Shown: positions 43,286-52,371 of the stretch, in pieces
Layout: the number at the start of each line of letters is the position of its first letter
How positions within the stretch are numbered: position 1 is the stretch's first letter
Made by a program: the position numbers and the translations under genes
From: Serpens sp964410065
GTDB taxonomy: Bacteria; Pseudomonadota; Gammaproteobacteria; Pseudomonadales; Pseudomonadaceae
NCBI GenBank assembly: GCA_964410065.1
Contig: CAYPFO010000006.1
Coordinates: 25,950-89,949 of the forward strand
Reading direction: 5' to 3'
DNA length: 64,000 bases
The notes under the pieces: generated by a model
What the model saw: only the letters and a program-made list of their open reading frames with translations
The model's database searches: none
Told to the model about the DNA's origin: nothing

Positions 43286-45296
43286 GATTTTTTCTCCGCC
43301 ACTCGTAGCGAGGCAATCCAGCCCCAACATGCCAGGGCATGCTACGCCGTACCTGGCGCAGGGCCGCACGTAATTGACCGACCGCCAGCGGCTCACCGGC
43401 ATACTGCTGGGCCTCGAACACCTCCATAAAGGCCAGAATCGCCTCCGCCTGCTCTGGCAGCATCGCTGCCACACGCTGAGCATAGGTGCGCACACCTTCC
43501 CCCGGCACTCTGTCCACACCCAATCGGGCAATCAGCCGCTCGAAGTGAGCAAGCATGCGCAACGGCACATCCGCTTGGCGCTGCCACGGCTTGAACAAGC
43601 CGAGCGCCAGCAGCCCCAGCAACACTGCGCCGCCGCCCAGCAACGGCCAACCGATCTGACGCAATTCGAAACCACCGAACCAGCGCTGCAACAGGCGCAA
43701 CTGCAGCTCACCCTGGTAGCCCAGCACCCAGCGTTGCCAGCCATAGTTGGCCCGATCCCAGTTCAACCGCAGTCCATTGAGCCAGCCGACATCGCGGTAG
43801 CGCAGCAGGCTCAGCGGTGCGTCCTCCAGAAAACTCTGCTCCCCGGCTAACGCCTCTTCCAGCCCCTGCTCGATACGTTCCGGCGCGACCTGGAACGTTG
43901 GGTCGACACTCTGCCAGCCTTGCCCAGGCTGCCAGTATTCAACCCAGGCATGGGCATCGAATTGGCGGATGGCCAGGTAGTTGCCCGCCGCGTTGTACTC
44001 ACCGCCCTGGTAACCGGCAACCATACGCGCAGGAATGCCGGCGGCGCGCAGTACGAATGTCATGGCCCCGGCAAAGTGCAGGCAAAAGCCCTGGCGGCTG
44101 GCGAACAGGAAATCATCGATGATGTGCACGCCCACCGGCGGCGGACGCAGCGTGTAGCCATAAGGCTCACGGTTGAAGTGCACCAGCAAGGCCTCAACCA
44201 GCGCCTCTGGGTTGGGATAATCGCGGCGCAATTGCTCGGCCCAGGCCCGCGTCTGCGGATTGCCTGACAGCGGCAATTGCAGGGTGCGTTGCTGCATGGC
44301 AGGCGACAGTGTCGGCTCTCGCAAGGCCGCAGGCCAGGACGTCACGTCATACAGCAACGCCTGCTCCACAGGACGATGGTGCTCGAGACGAAAATCCTCA
44401 TACAGACGCACGCGCGGCAGAGGCGACTGCGGCACATCCAAGGCGAACAGCCAGGGCTTGCCGCTGGGTTGCATCACGATGCTGTACTGCAGGGCATCGC
44501 CACGCGTGCTCCAGGCCGGCTCAGCGGCCGAAAACCCCGAAGGCGTCTTGCTCCATTCACGACCATCGAACTGATCCAGGGTCAGCGCACGCCAGTACAG
44601 CTGGTCGCGCGCCGGCACCGCACCCTCGAAACGGGCACGAAATACCAGCGCATCGGAACGGCCGAGCTCGACGATATCCCCCGGCGCCATGCGGTCGGAC
44701 AATCCGGTCACGCCTTGCTGGCTCGCTTGCGGCAGTGACCAGATCGGCCCCAGGCGAGGAAAGAACACAAACAGCAAGAGCATCAAAGGCAAAGCCTGTA
44801 GCAACAGACTGCCAGCCAGGCGCAGCGTGGCCCAAGGCCGCTCGCCCTCCCCTTGGTGCAAACCGATCAAGGCCGCCAACAGAGCAGTGACCGACAACAG
44901 GCTGTACAGCGCGGCGAACATGCTGCTCTGAAATAGATAACCGGTGACCACCGCGAAAAAACCAAGGTAAATAACGATCAGCGCATCACGCCGGCTGCGC
45001 ATTTCCACCAGTTTGAGAATAAAAGCGGCAATCAGCAGCGCGCTGGCCACCTCCATACCGATACGGCCACCACTGGACAGGTAGACACCAACCGCTGCGC
45101 CCAGGAGCAGCACCAGTTTGATTCGCGTCGTAGGATAAGTGGCGCGCATGCGAAAAATCTGCACACGCCAGGCCGCACAGCCCAGCCACAGCACCGCCAG
45201 CCAGACCGGCAATTGCCCCAGAAAAGGCGCGATGACCAGCAGTTGCGCAACCAGCAGCCACACCAGGCTGATGCGCGGGATGCCTGCTCCGCTCAT
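43272..45296 (-). CDS. tgpA: membrane transglutaminase TgpA
   Basis: A 674-residue inner-membrane protein. About six TM helices fill residues 1-180, a periplasmic transglutaminase-like domain follows, and a final TM lies near 565-585 with a cytoplasmic tail. The triad is C405 (RQGFCLHF), H449 (DAHAWVEYW) and D465 (SVDPTF). TgpA of P. aeruginosa is reported essential there. It comes after moxR and the DUF58 gene with an ATGA overlap, the usual order. Substrate unknown. Confidence 0.92.
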   Translation of the reverse strand: MSGAGIPRISLVWLLVAQLLVIAPFLGQLPVWLAVLWLGCAAWRVQIFRMRATYPTTRIKLVLLLGAAVGVYLSSGGRIGMEVASALLIAAFILKLVEMRSRRDALIVIYLGFFAVVTGYLFQSSMFAALYSLLSVTALLAALIGLHQGEGERPWATLRLAGSLLLQALPLMLLLFVFFPRLGPIWSLPQASQQGVTGLSDRMAPGDIVELGRSDALVFRARFEGAVPARDQLYWRALTLDQFDGREWSKTPSGFSAAEPAWSTRGDALQYSIVMQPSGKPWLFALDVPQSPLPRVRLYEDFRLEHHRPVEQALLYDVTSWPAALREPTLSPAMQQRTLQLPLSGNPQTRAWAEQLRRDYPNPEALVEALLVHFNREPYGYTLRPPPVGVHIIDDFLFASRQGFCLHFAGAMTFVLRAAGIPARMVAGYQGGEYNAAGNYLAIRQFDAHAWVEYWQPGQGWQSVDPTFQVAPERIEQGLEEALAGEQSFLEDAPLSLLRYRDVGWLNGLRLNWDRANYGWQRWVLGYQGELQLRLLQRWFGGFELRQIGWPLLGGGAVLLGLLALGLFKPWQRQADVPLRMLAHFERLIARLGVDRVPGEGVRTYAQRVAAMLPEQAEAILAFMEVFEAQQYAGEPLAVGQLRAALRQVRRSMPWHVGAGLPRYEWRRKNHGVL

Positions 45297-46270
45297 GGCA
45301 TGCGCTCCCCGTGACCAAACAGCGCCAACGCCCGCAAACACGCCTCTCGATGCCCCTCGCCACTGTCCGGGCCCAGCGTCACGCCTGGCAATTGCAAACA
45401 GAAACGCAGTTCTTTTTCAGACAGCTCCAACACGCCCTGGCACAGGCGCGACAAACACTCTTCCAGCGGCCCGCTGAGCGATTGCAAATCCAGCAGCCAC
45501 TCTTCCCCAGTTTCCTCGGCGAAAGCTTTTACCAGCAGGCCCTGGCCTCGGGAAAACGCTTTCCAATGCAAGCGCCGCTGGCCATCGCCGGGTTGATAGG
45601 TCCGCAATCCCTGGAAATCGTCGCAACCTTCGGCCTGCAGCTGGTTGCCTTGACTTCCCTCGCCAACGCCCCGCCTGCCCGGTAATTCGCCGGCCAGGGG
45701 TTGGGGATACACCAGCACCCGCTGCTGCAGATCGACCCAACTCCAGGCCACCAGCAAGCCCAGCGGGAAGCGGCTTTCCACCCGCATTCGCGGTGCGACC
45801 AGCCAGCCTCGGCGCGCCGCAGGCAAGCCCAGATCGCAGTCTGCCTGCCCGTGGGCGGAAACATGCCAGGTGCCTTGCATGTCGTGGCTCCAGCCCAGGC
45901 TCACTGCTCGATGGCTGCGCACTCCCGCCTGCAGCACGACCCGTATGCGTGCCTGTGCCCCGGCAAACACCGGTGCCGCGGGACCGGCGCTCAGCTGCAG
46001 GCCGGACAGGTTACGGTAGGTGTGCAGGATGGCCACGACAAACACTGAGGCGAGGAGAAACGTCAGCGCGTACGCCAGGCTGTGCTGATAATTGATCGCC
46101 AACAGCAGCATCAACAGCAGCACACCGGCAAAGGCCACGCCGGCGCGGCTTGGCAGGATGAAAATGCGCCGCTGATTCAGGCGCACCTGGCGGGCTGCTG
46201 GGATACGCCGCGCCAACCAGCGATCGCCGCGTAGGCGCAGCTGTGCTGCAAGGGTGGATTCGCCCGCCAT
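45293..46270 (-). CDS. DUF58 domain protein
   Basis: A 325-residue protein with two adjacent TM helices near residues 43-80. The DUF58 core contains GSQGNQLQAEGCDDFQGLRTYQPGD and RRLHWKAFSRGQGLLVKAF, the conserved block of these vWA-like proteins. DUF58 proteins accompany MoxR ATPases as presumed clients or adaptors. It overlaps moxR and tgpA by a few bases at each end. Function is known only by association. Confidence 0.88.
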   Translation of the reverse strand: MAGESTLAAQLRLRGDRWLARRIPAARQVRLNQRRIFILPSRAGVAFAGVLLLMLLLAINYQHSLAYALTFLLASVFVVAILHTYRNLSGLQLSAGPAAPVFAGAQARIRVVLQAGVRSHRAVSLGWSHDMQGTWHVSAHGQADCDLGLPAARRGWLVAPRMRVESRFPLGLLVAWSWVDLQQRVLVYPQPLAGELPGRRGVGEGSQGNQLQAEGCDDFQGLRTYQPGDGQRRLHWKAFSRGQGLLVKAFAEETGEEWLLDLQSLSGPLEECLSRLCQGVLELSEKELRFCLQLPGVTLGPDSGEGHREACLRALALFGHGERMP

Positions 46271-47187
46271 CAGACGGCCGGGACGTGATCGAGCAGCCAG
46301 CGCACCAGCCCGCCACTGCCCTGTTCGCCCTGCTGCGCACGCTCGCGCAAACGATGCCCAGCCACGGCCGGCAACACCGTCTGCACATCTTCGGGAATCA
46401 CATAATCACGCCCGGCCAGGTAGGCCCAGGCCCGTGCGGCGCCTAGCAAGGCCAGGCTGCCACGGGGCGACAGCCCGCAGGCGAACGGCGACTCGCGACG
46501 GGTCGCCTCGACCAGGCGCAACACATAGTCCACCAAGGCATCGCTGACCCGCACCTGAGCCACGCTTTCCTGTACGCGGACCAATTCGGCATGCTCAAGC
46601 AACGGTTGCAGACCCGACAGCAGATCGCGGCGCGCTGTGCCCAGCAGCAGGGCGCGCTCCGCGGAGCGGGCCGGATAGCCCAGTGACAAGCGCATCAGAA
46701 AACGGTCGAGCTGCGATTCAGGCAAGGCGAAGGTGCCACCCTGGTTTGCCGGGTTCTGCGTGGCGATGACGAAGAACGGCTGCGGCAAGGGACGGGTCGC
46801 CCCTTCAATGGTCACCTGGCCTTCTTCCATCGCTTCGAGTAGGGCACTCTGGCTTTTCGGCGTGGCGCGGTTGATTTCATCGGCGAGGATCAGCTCGGCG
46901 AAAATCGGCCCCGGATGAAAGACGAACCCTCCGCTGGCCTTGTCGAACACCGAAGTGCCGAGGATATCGCCGGGCAGCAGGTCGGAGGTGAACTGGATAC
47001 GCTGAAACTCCAGCCCCAGAACCCGCGCCAGCGCGTGGCTGAGCGTGGTTTTGCCCATGCCGGGCAGATCCTCGATCAGCAGGTGCCCACGCGCAAGTAT
47101 GCAGGCCATGGCCAGGCGCACTTGCGGCTCCTTGCCCAGTATCACTTCATTGATTGCCGCCAGGCAGCTTTCCAGTTGTGCGCGCAT
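46270..47187 (-). CDS. MoxR-family AAA+ ATPase
   Basis: A 305-residue AAA+ ATPase. Walker A is GMGKTT (residues 43-48) and Walker B LADEINRA (D103, E104). Sensor 1 is ATQNPANQGGTFALPESQLDRF, and the C-terminal lid has CGLSPRGSLALLGAARAWA. MoxR proteins act as chaperones that mature or activate partners, often DUF58 or vWA proteins. GAGGAGG precedes the ATG. It is first in the operon with DUF58, tgpA and CHAD genes. Confidence 0.92.
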   Translation of the reverse strand: MRAQLESCLAAINEVILGKEPQVRLAMACILARGHLLIEDLPGMGKTTLSHALARVLGLEFQRIQFTSDLLPGDILGTSVFDKASGGFVFHPGPIFAELILADEINRATPKSQSALLEAMEEGQVTIEGATRPLPQPFFVIATQNPANQGGTFALPESQLDRFLMRLSLGYPARSAERALLLGTARRDLLSGLQPLLEHAELVRVQESVAQVRVSDALVDYVLRLVEATRRESPFACGLSPRGSLALLGAARAWAYLAGRDYVIPEDVQTVLPAVAGHRLRERAQQGEQGSGGLVRWLLDHVPAV

Positions 47188-47292
47188 GCAGCCTCCTCAG
47201 TGAACGGCCGATGCTACTGGCCGTTGCAGGCCGCGCAAAGCGCCCCGGGCTGCTACCGGCCATTCCTGTGAACCAGGTTGCGCTTCGCCTTG

Positions 47293-47571
47293 CTAGCGCC
47301 CCTCGCGGGATTCCCGAATATAGAACCGGGCTTTTTCGGCTTTCTCGGCGCAGCCCTGAAAGGCTTCGAACTGCTGCTGGGTTTTCGCGGCCGTCAGCAA
47401 GGACACCGCCTTGGAATAGCTGACGCTGCCCGCGAAGCCTTCTACCTTGGCAATGTCCAGCTCCTTCCAGGCGGCGTCCAGATGATTGGCGCAACTGTCG
47501 CGATACGAGGTTTTCGCCGCGCAACCACTAAGCGCAACGGCGAACAGTGCCACACTGATCCAGGCTTTCAT
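47293..47571 (-). CDS. small lipoprotein of unknown function
   Basis: A 92-residue predicted lipoprotein with signal peptide MKAWISVALFAVALSGC (lipobox LSGC). The mature part is helical with two further cysteines (SCANH and GCAEK) that may form a disulfide. I do not recognise a family, although similar small lipoproteins are common in Pseudomonas. No clear ribosome site was seen. Divergent from the patatin gene. Confidence 0.7.
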   Translation of the reverse strand: MKAWISVALFAVALSGCAAKTSYRDSCANHLDAAWKELDIAKVEGFAGSVSYSKAVSLLTAAKTQQQFEAFQGCAEKAEKARFYIRESREGR

Positions 47572-47693
47572 CGGTCATGTCTCCACGCTCAGGTATCACG
47601 CTAAAGTCTAGCGTCTGCTCCATACCTGCCAGTGCTCTGCTTGGCGCGACACGCTTGGACGCGTATCGTCTTTTTTCAGATAGGGAGATAAGC

Positions 47694-48707
47694 ATGTCAA
47701 AACGAGTTGCCCTGGTCTTGGGTTCTGGCGGAGCACGGGGTTATGCACACATCGGCGTGATCGAGGAACTGGAGTCGCGGGGCTATGAAATTGGCTGCAT
47801 TGCCGGGTGCTCGATGGGCGCAGTGGTCGGCGGCATCTATGCGGCCGGAAAATTGCCCGAATACCGGGCCTGGACCGAAAGCCTGGATTACCTTGACGTA
47901 CTGCGTCTGATGGACGTGAGCTTTTCCCTGGGCGCCCTGCGTGGCGACAAGGTCTTCGGCAAGATCCACAGCATGCTCGGCGAAATCAATATCGAAGACC
48001 TGCCGATCCCTTATACAGCGGTGGCTACCGACCTCACCAACCAGCAAGAGCTGTGGTTTCAGGAGGGCAGTCTGCACCAGGCGATGCGCGCTTCGGCGGC
48101 CATTCCCAGCCTGTTCACCCCGGTGATGCAGGGCAATCGCATGCTGGTGGACGGTGGTCTGCTCAACCCGCTGCCCATCGTGCCGGTGGTCTCGAGCCAT
48201 TGCGATCTGATCGTGGCCGTCAACCTCAACGCCTCAGGGCAAGCCCGCTACACCTTGCCGGTCATCGAACGTCCTCCCGCCATGACCAAGCGGATGGACG
48301 CCGTGCTCAGGCACTTGCCCTTCATGCGCGGCAATGGGCTCAACGGCAACGGCAATGGTCACGGCGCAGCAGATTCGTCCTCAGCGACATCCCCCGAAGA
48401 CGCCCACCCCGAAGCCCAGCAGCCTGCCGCCGCGCCCGAGCGCGCCGGCGCACCCAAGTCGGCCAGTGGCTCGCGCATCGTCGATCCCGTGGGGCCGGCT
48501 TCTTTATTGGAGTTGATCAACCAGAGCTTCGAGGTCATGCAGACCTCCCTCGCCCAGTACAAAATCGCGGGTTACCCCCCCGATGTGCTGATCAATATTC
48601 CCAAGCGGGTGTGTCGCTTTTTCGAGTTCTACAAGGCCCAGGAGCTGATCGCACTGGGCCGGCAGATCGCCAGCGATACACTGGATCGCTACGAGGCGAG
48701 GAACTGA
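47694..48707 (+). CDS. patatin-like phospholipase (RssA-type)
   Basis: A 337-residue patatin-family hydrolase. The oxyanion loop GSGGARGYAHIG is at residues 10-21, the nucleophile S40 in GCSMG and the catalytic D153 in VDGGLLNPL. A low-complexity insert of about 45 residues (rich in N, G, A, P and S) near residues 208-258 separates the catalytic core from a conserved C-terminal helix block. AGGGAG precedes the ATG at 47694. Cytoplasmic lipid acyl hydrolase activity is inferred. It ends 1 bp before the convergent gene's stop. Confidence 0.88.
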   Translation: MSKRVALVLGSGGARGYAHIGVIEELESRGYEIGCIAGCSMGAVVGGIYAAGKLPEYRAWTESLDYLDVLRLMDVSFSLGALRGDKVFGKIHSMLGEINIEDLPIPYTAVATDLTNQQELWFQEGSLHQAMRASAAIPSLFTPVMQGNRMLVDGGLLNPLPIVPVVSSHCDLIVAVNLNASGQARYTLPVIERPPAMTKRMDAVLRHLPFMRGNGLNGNGNGHGAADSSSATSPEDAHPEAQQPAAAPERAGAPKSASGSRIVDPVGPASLLELINQSFEVMQTSLAQYKIAGYPPDVLINIPKRVCRFFEFYKAQELIALGRQIASDTLDRYEARN

Positions 48708-48708
48708 A

Positions 48709-49767
48709 TCACGGCTGCGGGCTTTGAGATTCCGGCTCAGCCTTGCTCACCCAATCGTTGAGCAGGCTGTAGGCGACCGCCAGCAGGGTCGGGCCCAGGA
48801 AAAGCCCCATGAAGCCAAAGGCCAGGAGGCCCCCGAACACGCCGAGCAGCACCACTACCAGCGGTAGATTCCCGCCTCGGCTGATCAGATACGGCTTGAG
48901 CACGTTGTCTACACCACTGATCACAAAAGTGCCCCAGATGGCGAGGAAGAGTGCCATGCCATAGGCCTCCTGACTGACCAGCCAGGCGGCTGCCGGAATC
49001 CACACCAGTGGCGGTCCCATGGGAATCAAGCTGAACACGAAGGTGAGTACACCAAGGATCAGAACGCCCGGCACCCCGGCGATCCAGAAGCCGATCGCCG
49101 CCAGCGTACCCTGCGCCGCGGCCGTACCGATCACGCCATTGACCACGCGCTGCACGGTGCCGGCGACCAGGGCCAGGTAGTGGTCAGCCCGTGCACCAAT
49201 CAGCCGTTCCAACATGCTGTGGATGAAGGCCGCCAGACGCGGCCCATCGCGATAGAAGAAGAACACCAACACCAGGCTCAGGGCCAGCTCCAGCACTCCG
49301 CCGGCGATCTGCGCGCTGCGCGCCAGCAGCCAGTTGCCGACTCGACCGACATAAGGCCGCACGGTATCGAACAACGCTGCGCCTTGGGCATCCAGGTCGA
49401 GCCAGGTTTCCGCCAGCCAGTCGCCAATCAGCGGCACATCCACCAGCCAGGTTGGCATGGTGGGTAAACCGGCACCCTTCAGGTCATTGATCAGGCCGGT
49501 AACATCGCGAATGTGGTCGGCCAGGTTGAACCCCAGCATGACCAGGGGGACTGCCACCAGCAACATCCAGCCGGCAGTCAGCAACCCGGCGGCAACGGTT
49601 TCCCGTCCCGGCAACCAGCGGGTCAGCAGCCGCATCAACGGCCAGCTGGCAAACGCCAGCACCGCGGCCCAGAACAGTGCCGACCAGAACGGCGCCAAAA
49701 CCCAGATACAGGCGCTCAGCAACCCCAGGAGAAGAATTTGTACCAATAAGCGGTCGTTGTTCAGCAT
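48709..49767 (-). CDS. AI-2E family (PerM-like) membrane protein
   Basis: A 352-residue inner-membrane protein with about eight hydrophobic helices. The C-terminal signature is typical (GVLTFVFSLIPMGPPLVWIPAAAWL, GVDNVLKPYLISRGGNLPLVVVLLGVFGG). The family includes PerM and TqsA-type exporters and Na+/H+ antiporters; the substrate cannot be read from sequence. Single gene, convergent with the patatin gene. Confidence 0.88.
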   Translation of the reverse strand: MLNNDRLLVQILLLGLLSACIWVLAPFWSALFWAAVLAFASWPLMRLLTRWLPGRETVAAGLLTAGWMLLVAVPLVMLGFNLADHIRDVTGLINDLKGAGLPTMPTWLVDVPLIGDWLAETWLDLDAQGAALFDTVRPYVGRVGNWLLARSAQIAGGVLELALSLVLVFFFYRDGPRLAAFIHSMLERLIGARADHYLALVAGTVQRVVNGVIGTAAAQGTLAAIGFWIAGVPGVLILGVLTFVFSLIPMGPPLVWIPAAAWLVSQEAYGMALFLAIWGTFVISGVDNVLKPYLISRGGNLPLVVVLLGVFGGLLAFGFMGLFLGPTLLAVAYSLLNDWVSKAEPESQSPQP

Positions 49768-49976
49768 CGCATACGGGACCTACGCACGTGGGCGTCAACA
49801 GGCAACGGAGGAGAGTCGCAGGCGGCCCAGCATGGCCGCCCATAACAAGGTGCGCAGTCTACACACTGTGCTCGGCTATTTTCCGGGCCTCATGGCAGGC
49901 CGTTGGAAAAATATGCCAGAGCGGCTGCTCAGCCTTGGCAGGCCTGTTAGCCACTGAACCGCCGACGCTACTTCCA

Positions 49977-50780
49977 TCAACGCAGCAGTTGGACGTGCAG
50001 GCCGTCGCCGGATGCTTCGCCCAGTTCCAATCGGGTGGTCAGCACACCCCGTGCCACCAGCGCATCGCGCCAGGCAGCCGAGTTTTCGCCCGACAATCGA
50101 ACTCGCCCGGTGGTGTCCAGATTAAGCATCCGCACCAGCACGTCTACCCATGTCTGGTTCGGCTCTCCTTCGAGCAATCCCAGATCCAGCTCACCCACTT
50201 CACGCAACTGCAACTGCAAGGTAGCCGGTGTCGGCAACAACACGCCCAGTTCGGCCTGTGCGTCCAGTCGTTCGGCATGCAGGTAGGCGCGGCGGTTGCC
50301 ACGGGTGATCGCGTAAAGCGCTACAAGGCTGTTTTCCTTGGGCTCGGCCATCCGCAACAGCGCGTAGGCTTGCTGTCCGTCCGGGCCATACAGGGTGGCA
50401 TTGCCGAAGACCGAATTGGCCCACAGGCTGCTGGAGCCGCAGTCGCGCGCCTCGCACCAGTACAGCAGATGCGCGCCCTGCTCCATCAAGGCCAGACGGG
50501 CCGCCGTGAAGGCGTCCTTTGAAGCGCCCTCGGTGGGCAGGCGATAGGTGACTCTGGTCAGGTCGCCCTGCGCGGTGACGGCACGCTCGTAACGCAAGCG
50601 GCCGCTGATACGACTGATCGAGCTTTGCGGGTACACCCGCTCTTCGCTGGCCTGGTGGGTGAAATCGACGATTTCCGCGCGGGGATAACGCGGCAATTCA
50701 TCCAGATCGTGACTGCCTGGCACATCGGCCAGCAGGGAAACGCTATACAGGGCCGAAGCCATCAATAGGAAAAGACGCAT
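49977..50780 (-). CDS. exported DUF4892 protein
   Basis: A 267-residue periplasmic protein with a signal peptide (MRLFLLMASALYSVSLLA). It starts with DVPGSHDLDELPRYPRAEI, the DUF4892 opening. An AHLLYWCEARDCGSSSLWANSVFGN block carries two cysteines spaced for a disulfide. The C-terminus resembles an OmpA-like or peptidoglycan-binding half-domain in layout, but this is weak. Function unknown. It is 7 bp downstream of the GST-like gene and likely co-transcribed with it. Confidence 0.8.
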   Translation of the reverse strand: MRLFLLMASALYSVSLLADVPGSHDLDELPRYPRAEIVDFTHQASEERVYPQSSISRISGRLRYERAVTAQGDLTRVTYRLPTEGASKDAFTAARLALMEQGAHLLYWCEARDCGSSSLWANSVFGNATLYGPDGQQAYALLRMAEPKENSLVALYAITRGNRRAYLHAERLDAQAELGVLLPTPATLQLQLREVGELDLGLLEGEPNQTWVDVLVRMLNLDTTGRVRLSGENSAAWRDALVARGVLTTRLELGEASGDGLHVQLLR

Positions 50781-50787
50781 TCAGCCC

Positions 50788-51456
50788 TCAGCGCATCAAC
50801 ATGGTTTGGGCAGATTTCACCTGCGCTTCTTCGTTGCCGCGATCACTGCGCGGGGGTATTTCCAGGCCGCGCTGAACCGCCGGGCGAGTTGCCAGAGCGC
50901 TCATCCAGCGTTGCAGATGCTCGAGACCGTCGACCGACACACCGGCCCATTCATGCATGCTGACCCAGGGATAGGTGGCGATATCGGCAATGGTGTAGTC
51001 ACCGGCCAGGTATTCGACCTGGGCCAGACGCCTATCCAGTACCTGGTACAAACGCCGCGTCTCGTGCTGGTAACGCTCGATGGCGCTCGGCAGTTTTTCC
51101 GGAAAGTAGCGGTAAAACACGTTGGCCTGGCCCTGCATGGGTCCGACGCCGCCCATTTGGAACATCAGCCACTGGATGACCGTCGAACGACCTTTCACAT
51201 CGGCGGGCAATAGACGTCCGGTTTTTTCCGCCAGATAGAGCAGAATCGCGCCAGACTCAAAGACCGCAAAGTGGTCGTTGTCACGATCGACAATGGCCGG
51301 AATACGGCCATTGGGGTTGATCTTCAGGAATTCCGGCGCCTTTTGTTCCTGCTTGTCGAAACTCAATATATGGGTTTCATAGGCAAGCCCCAGTTCTTCC
51401 AGGGCAATGGAAACCTTGTGGCCATTGGGCGTGGCGGCGGTGTACAGATCGATCAT
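50788..51456 (-). CDS. glutathione S-transferase family protein (YfcG/YghU-like)
   Basis: A 222-residue GST fold. The N-terminal thioredoxin domain begins MIDLYTAATPNGHKVSIALEE; the TPNGHKV pattern is that of the YfcG disulfide-bond reductases, where glutathione is bound without an active cysteine. NPNGRIPAIVD and FESGAILLYLAE complete the glutathione site. The helical C-terminal domain has DYTIADIATYPWV. Ribosome site GGGAG. A 10-bp inverted repeat lies upstream. Confidence 0.9.
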   Translation of the reverse strand: MIDLYTAATPNGHKVSIALEELGLAYETHILSFDKQEQKAPEFLKINPNGRIPAIVDRDNDHFAVFESGAILLYLAEKTGRLLPADVKGRSTVIQWLMFQMGGVGPMQGQANVFYRYFPEKLPSAIERYQHETRRLYQVLDRRLAQVEYLAGDYTIADIATYPWVSMHEWAGVSVDGLEHLQRWMSALATRPAVQRGLEIPPRSDRGNEEAQVKSAQTMLMR

Positions 51457-51465
51457 TGGAGCTCT

Positions 51466-51503
51466 CCCGTGGCAATGTGCCCAGCCTCGCCACTTGCCAC
51501 GGG
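51466..51503. repeat. 10-bp inverted repeat upstream of GST-like gene
   Basis: CCCGTGGCAA (51466-51475) and TTGCCACGGG (51494-51503), 18 nt apart, lie between the hydrolase stop and the GST start. It is either a transcript-end hairpin or a regulatory site. Confidence 0.45.
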
Positions 51504-51507
51504 CAAG

Positions 51508-52371
51508 TCAAGGCGCCTGGAAAGCGCGATTGAAACAGTCTGGTACCGATTGCGCGCCAGCCTCCTCATCCCGATGCCGATGATGCCCCCCGGCCAGGCG
51601 GTGCACGCTAAGGGGCAGATGCTCCAGCCAGGCAAGTAACAGCGGCTCGCCGCTCAGCATGCCCTGTTCGGCGAGGACGAGATCGACCGGACATTGCAGC
51701 GCTTCGACAAACGCCCGCGCGTGGGCACGGGTCAGCCGCAGCGGGCTGGGTAAAGTCAGTCGCGCATCGGTGCGCCAGGTATAACCGCCGGCGGTCGGCA
51801 TCAATCCGCGACCCGCCAACAGCTCGGCGGCTTCGCGGCTTACGGCGCCGACACCCTGCATGCGCGCATCCACGGCACGTTCGATCTGGGCATAAACCGG
51901 TTTGCGCTTGGCGCGCAGGTCGAGCTGCGCTTGCAAGGCTTCGCCGAGCTTTTCAGGGGCGCGGTCCGCTTCGCCGACATAGGGCACCAGGCCATCGATC
52001 AACGCCAGGCGCTCGATGCGCTGGGGCATGGCGGCGGCCAGCAGAACGGACACGATGGCACCCATGGAATGTCCAAGCAGGGAAAAGCGCTGCCAGCCCA
52101 ATTGTTCGGCGACCATCAGCACATCGAGTGCGTAATCCCAGAGCAGGTAGCTCGCGCCCGGCGCGCGGTGCCCGGAATGACCGTGGCCGGCAAAATCCAG
52201 CGCCACGATGCGCAGCCCCTCCAACTTCGGCGCCAAGCGATGGAAGGTGGCGGCATTATCCAGCCAGCCATGCAGAGCCAATACGGGTTTACCGTCTTCC
52301 GGGCCATACAGATGAGCCGCCAGTTCGATATGCGGCAGGTTTAAACGAATTTCCTCGACCTTGGCACTCAT
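51508..52371 (-). CDS. alpha/beta hydrolase
   Basis: A 287-residue alpha/beta-hydrolase with LALHGWLDNAATF (oxyanion HG), the nucleophile elbow GHSMG (S102), a charge-relay aspartate candidate after strand 7 (VDLVLAEQG) and a late histidine in AGGHHRHRD. Substrate unknown; the family includes esterases and epoxide-hydrolase-like enzymes. The ATG overlaps the stop of the next hydrolase gene upstream (ATGA), forming a two-hydrolase unit. Confidence 0.85.
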   Translation of the reverse strand: MSAKVEEIRLNLPHIELAAHLYGPEDGKPVLALHGWLDNAATFHRLAPKLEGLRIVALDFAGHGHSGHRAPGASYLLWDYALDVLMVAEQLGWQRFSLLGHSMGAIVSVLLAAAMPQRIERLALIDGLVPYVGEADRAPEKLGEALQAQLDLRAKRKPVYAQIERAVDARMQGVGAVSREAAELLAGRGLMPTAGGYTWRTDARLTLPSPLRLTRAHARAFVEALQCPVDLVLAEQGMLSGEPLLLAWLEHLPLSVHRLAGGHHRHRDEEAGAQSVPDCFNRAFQAP

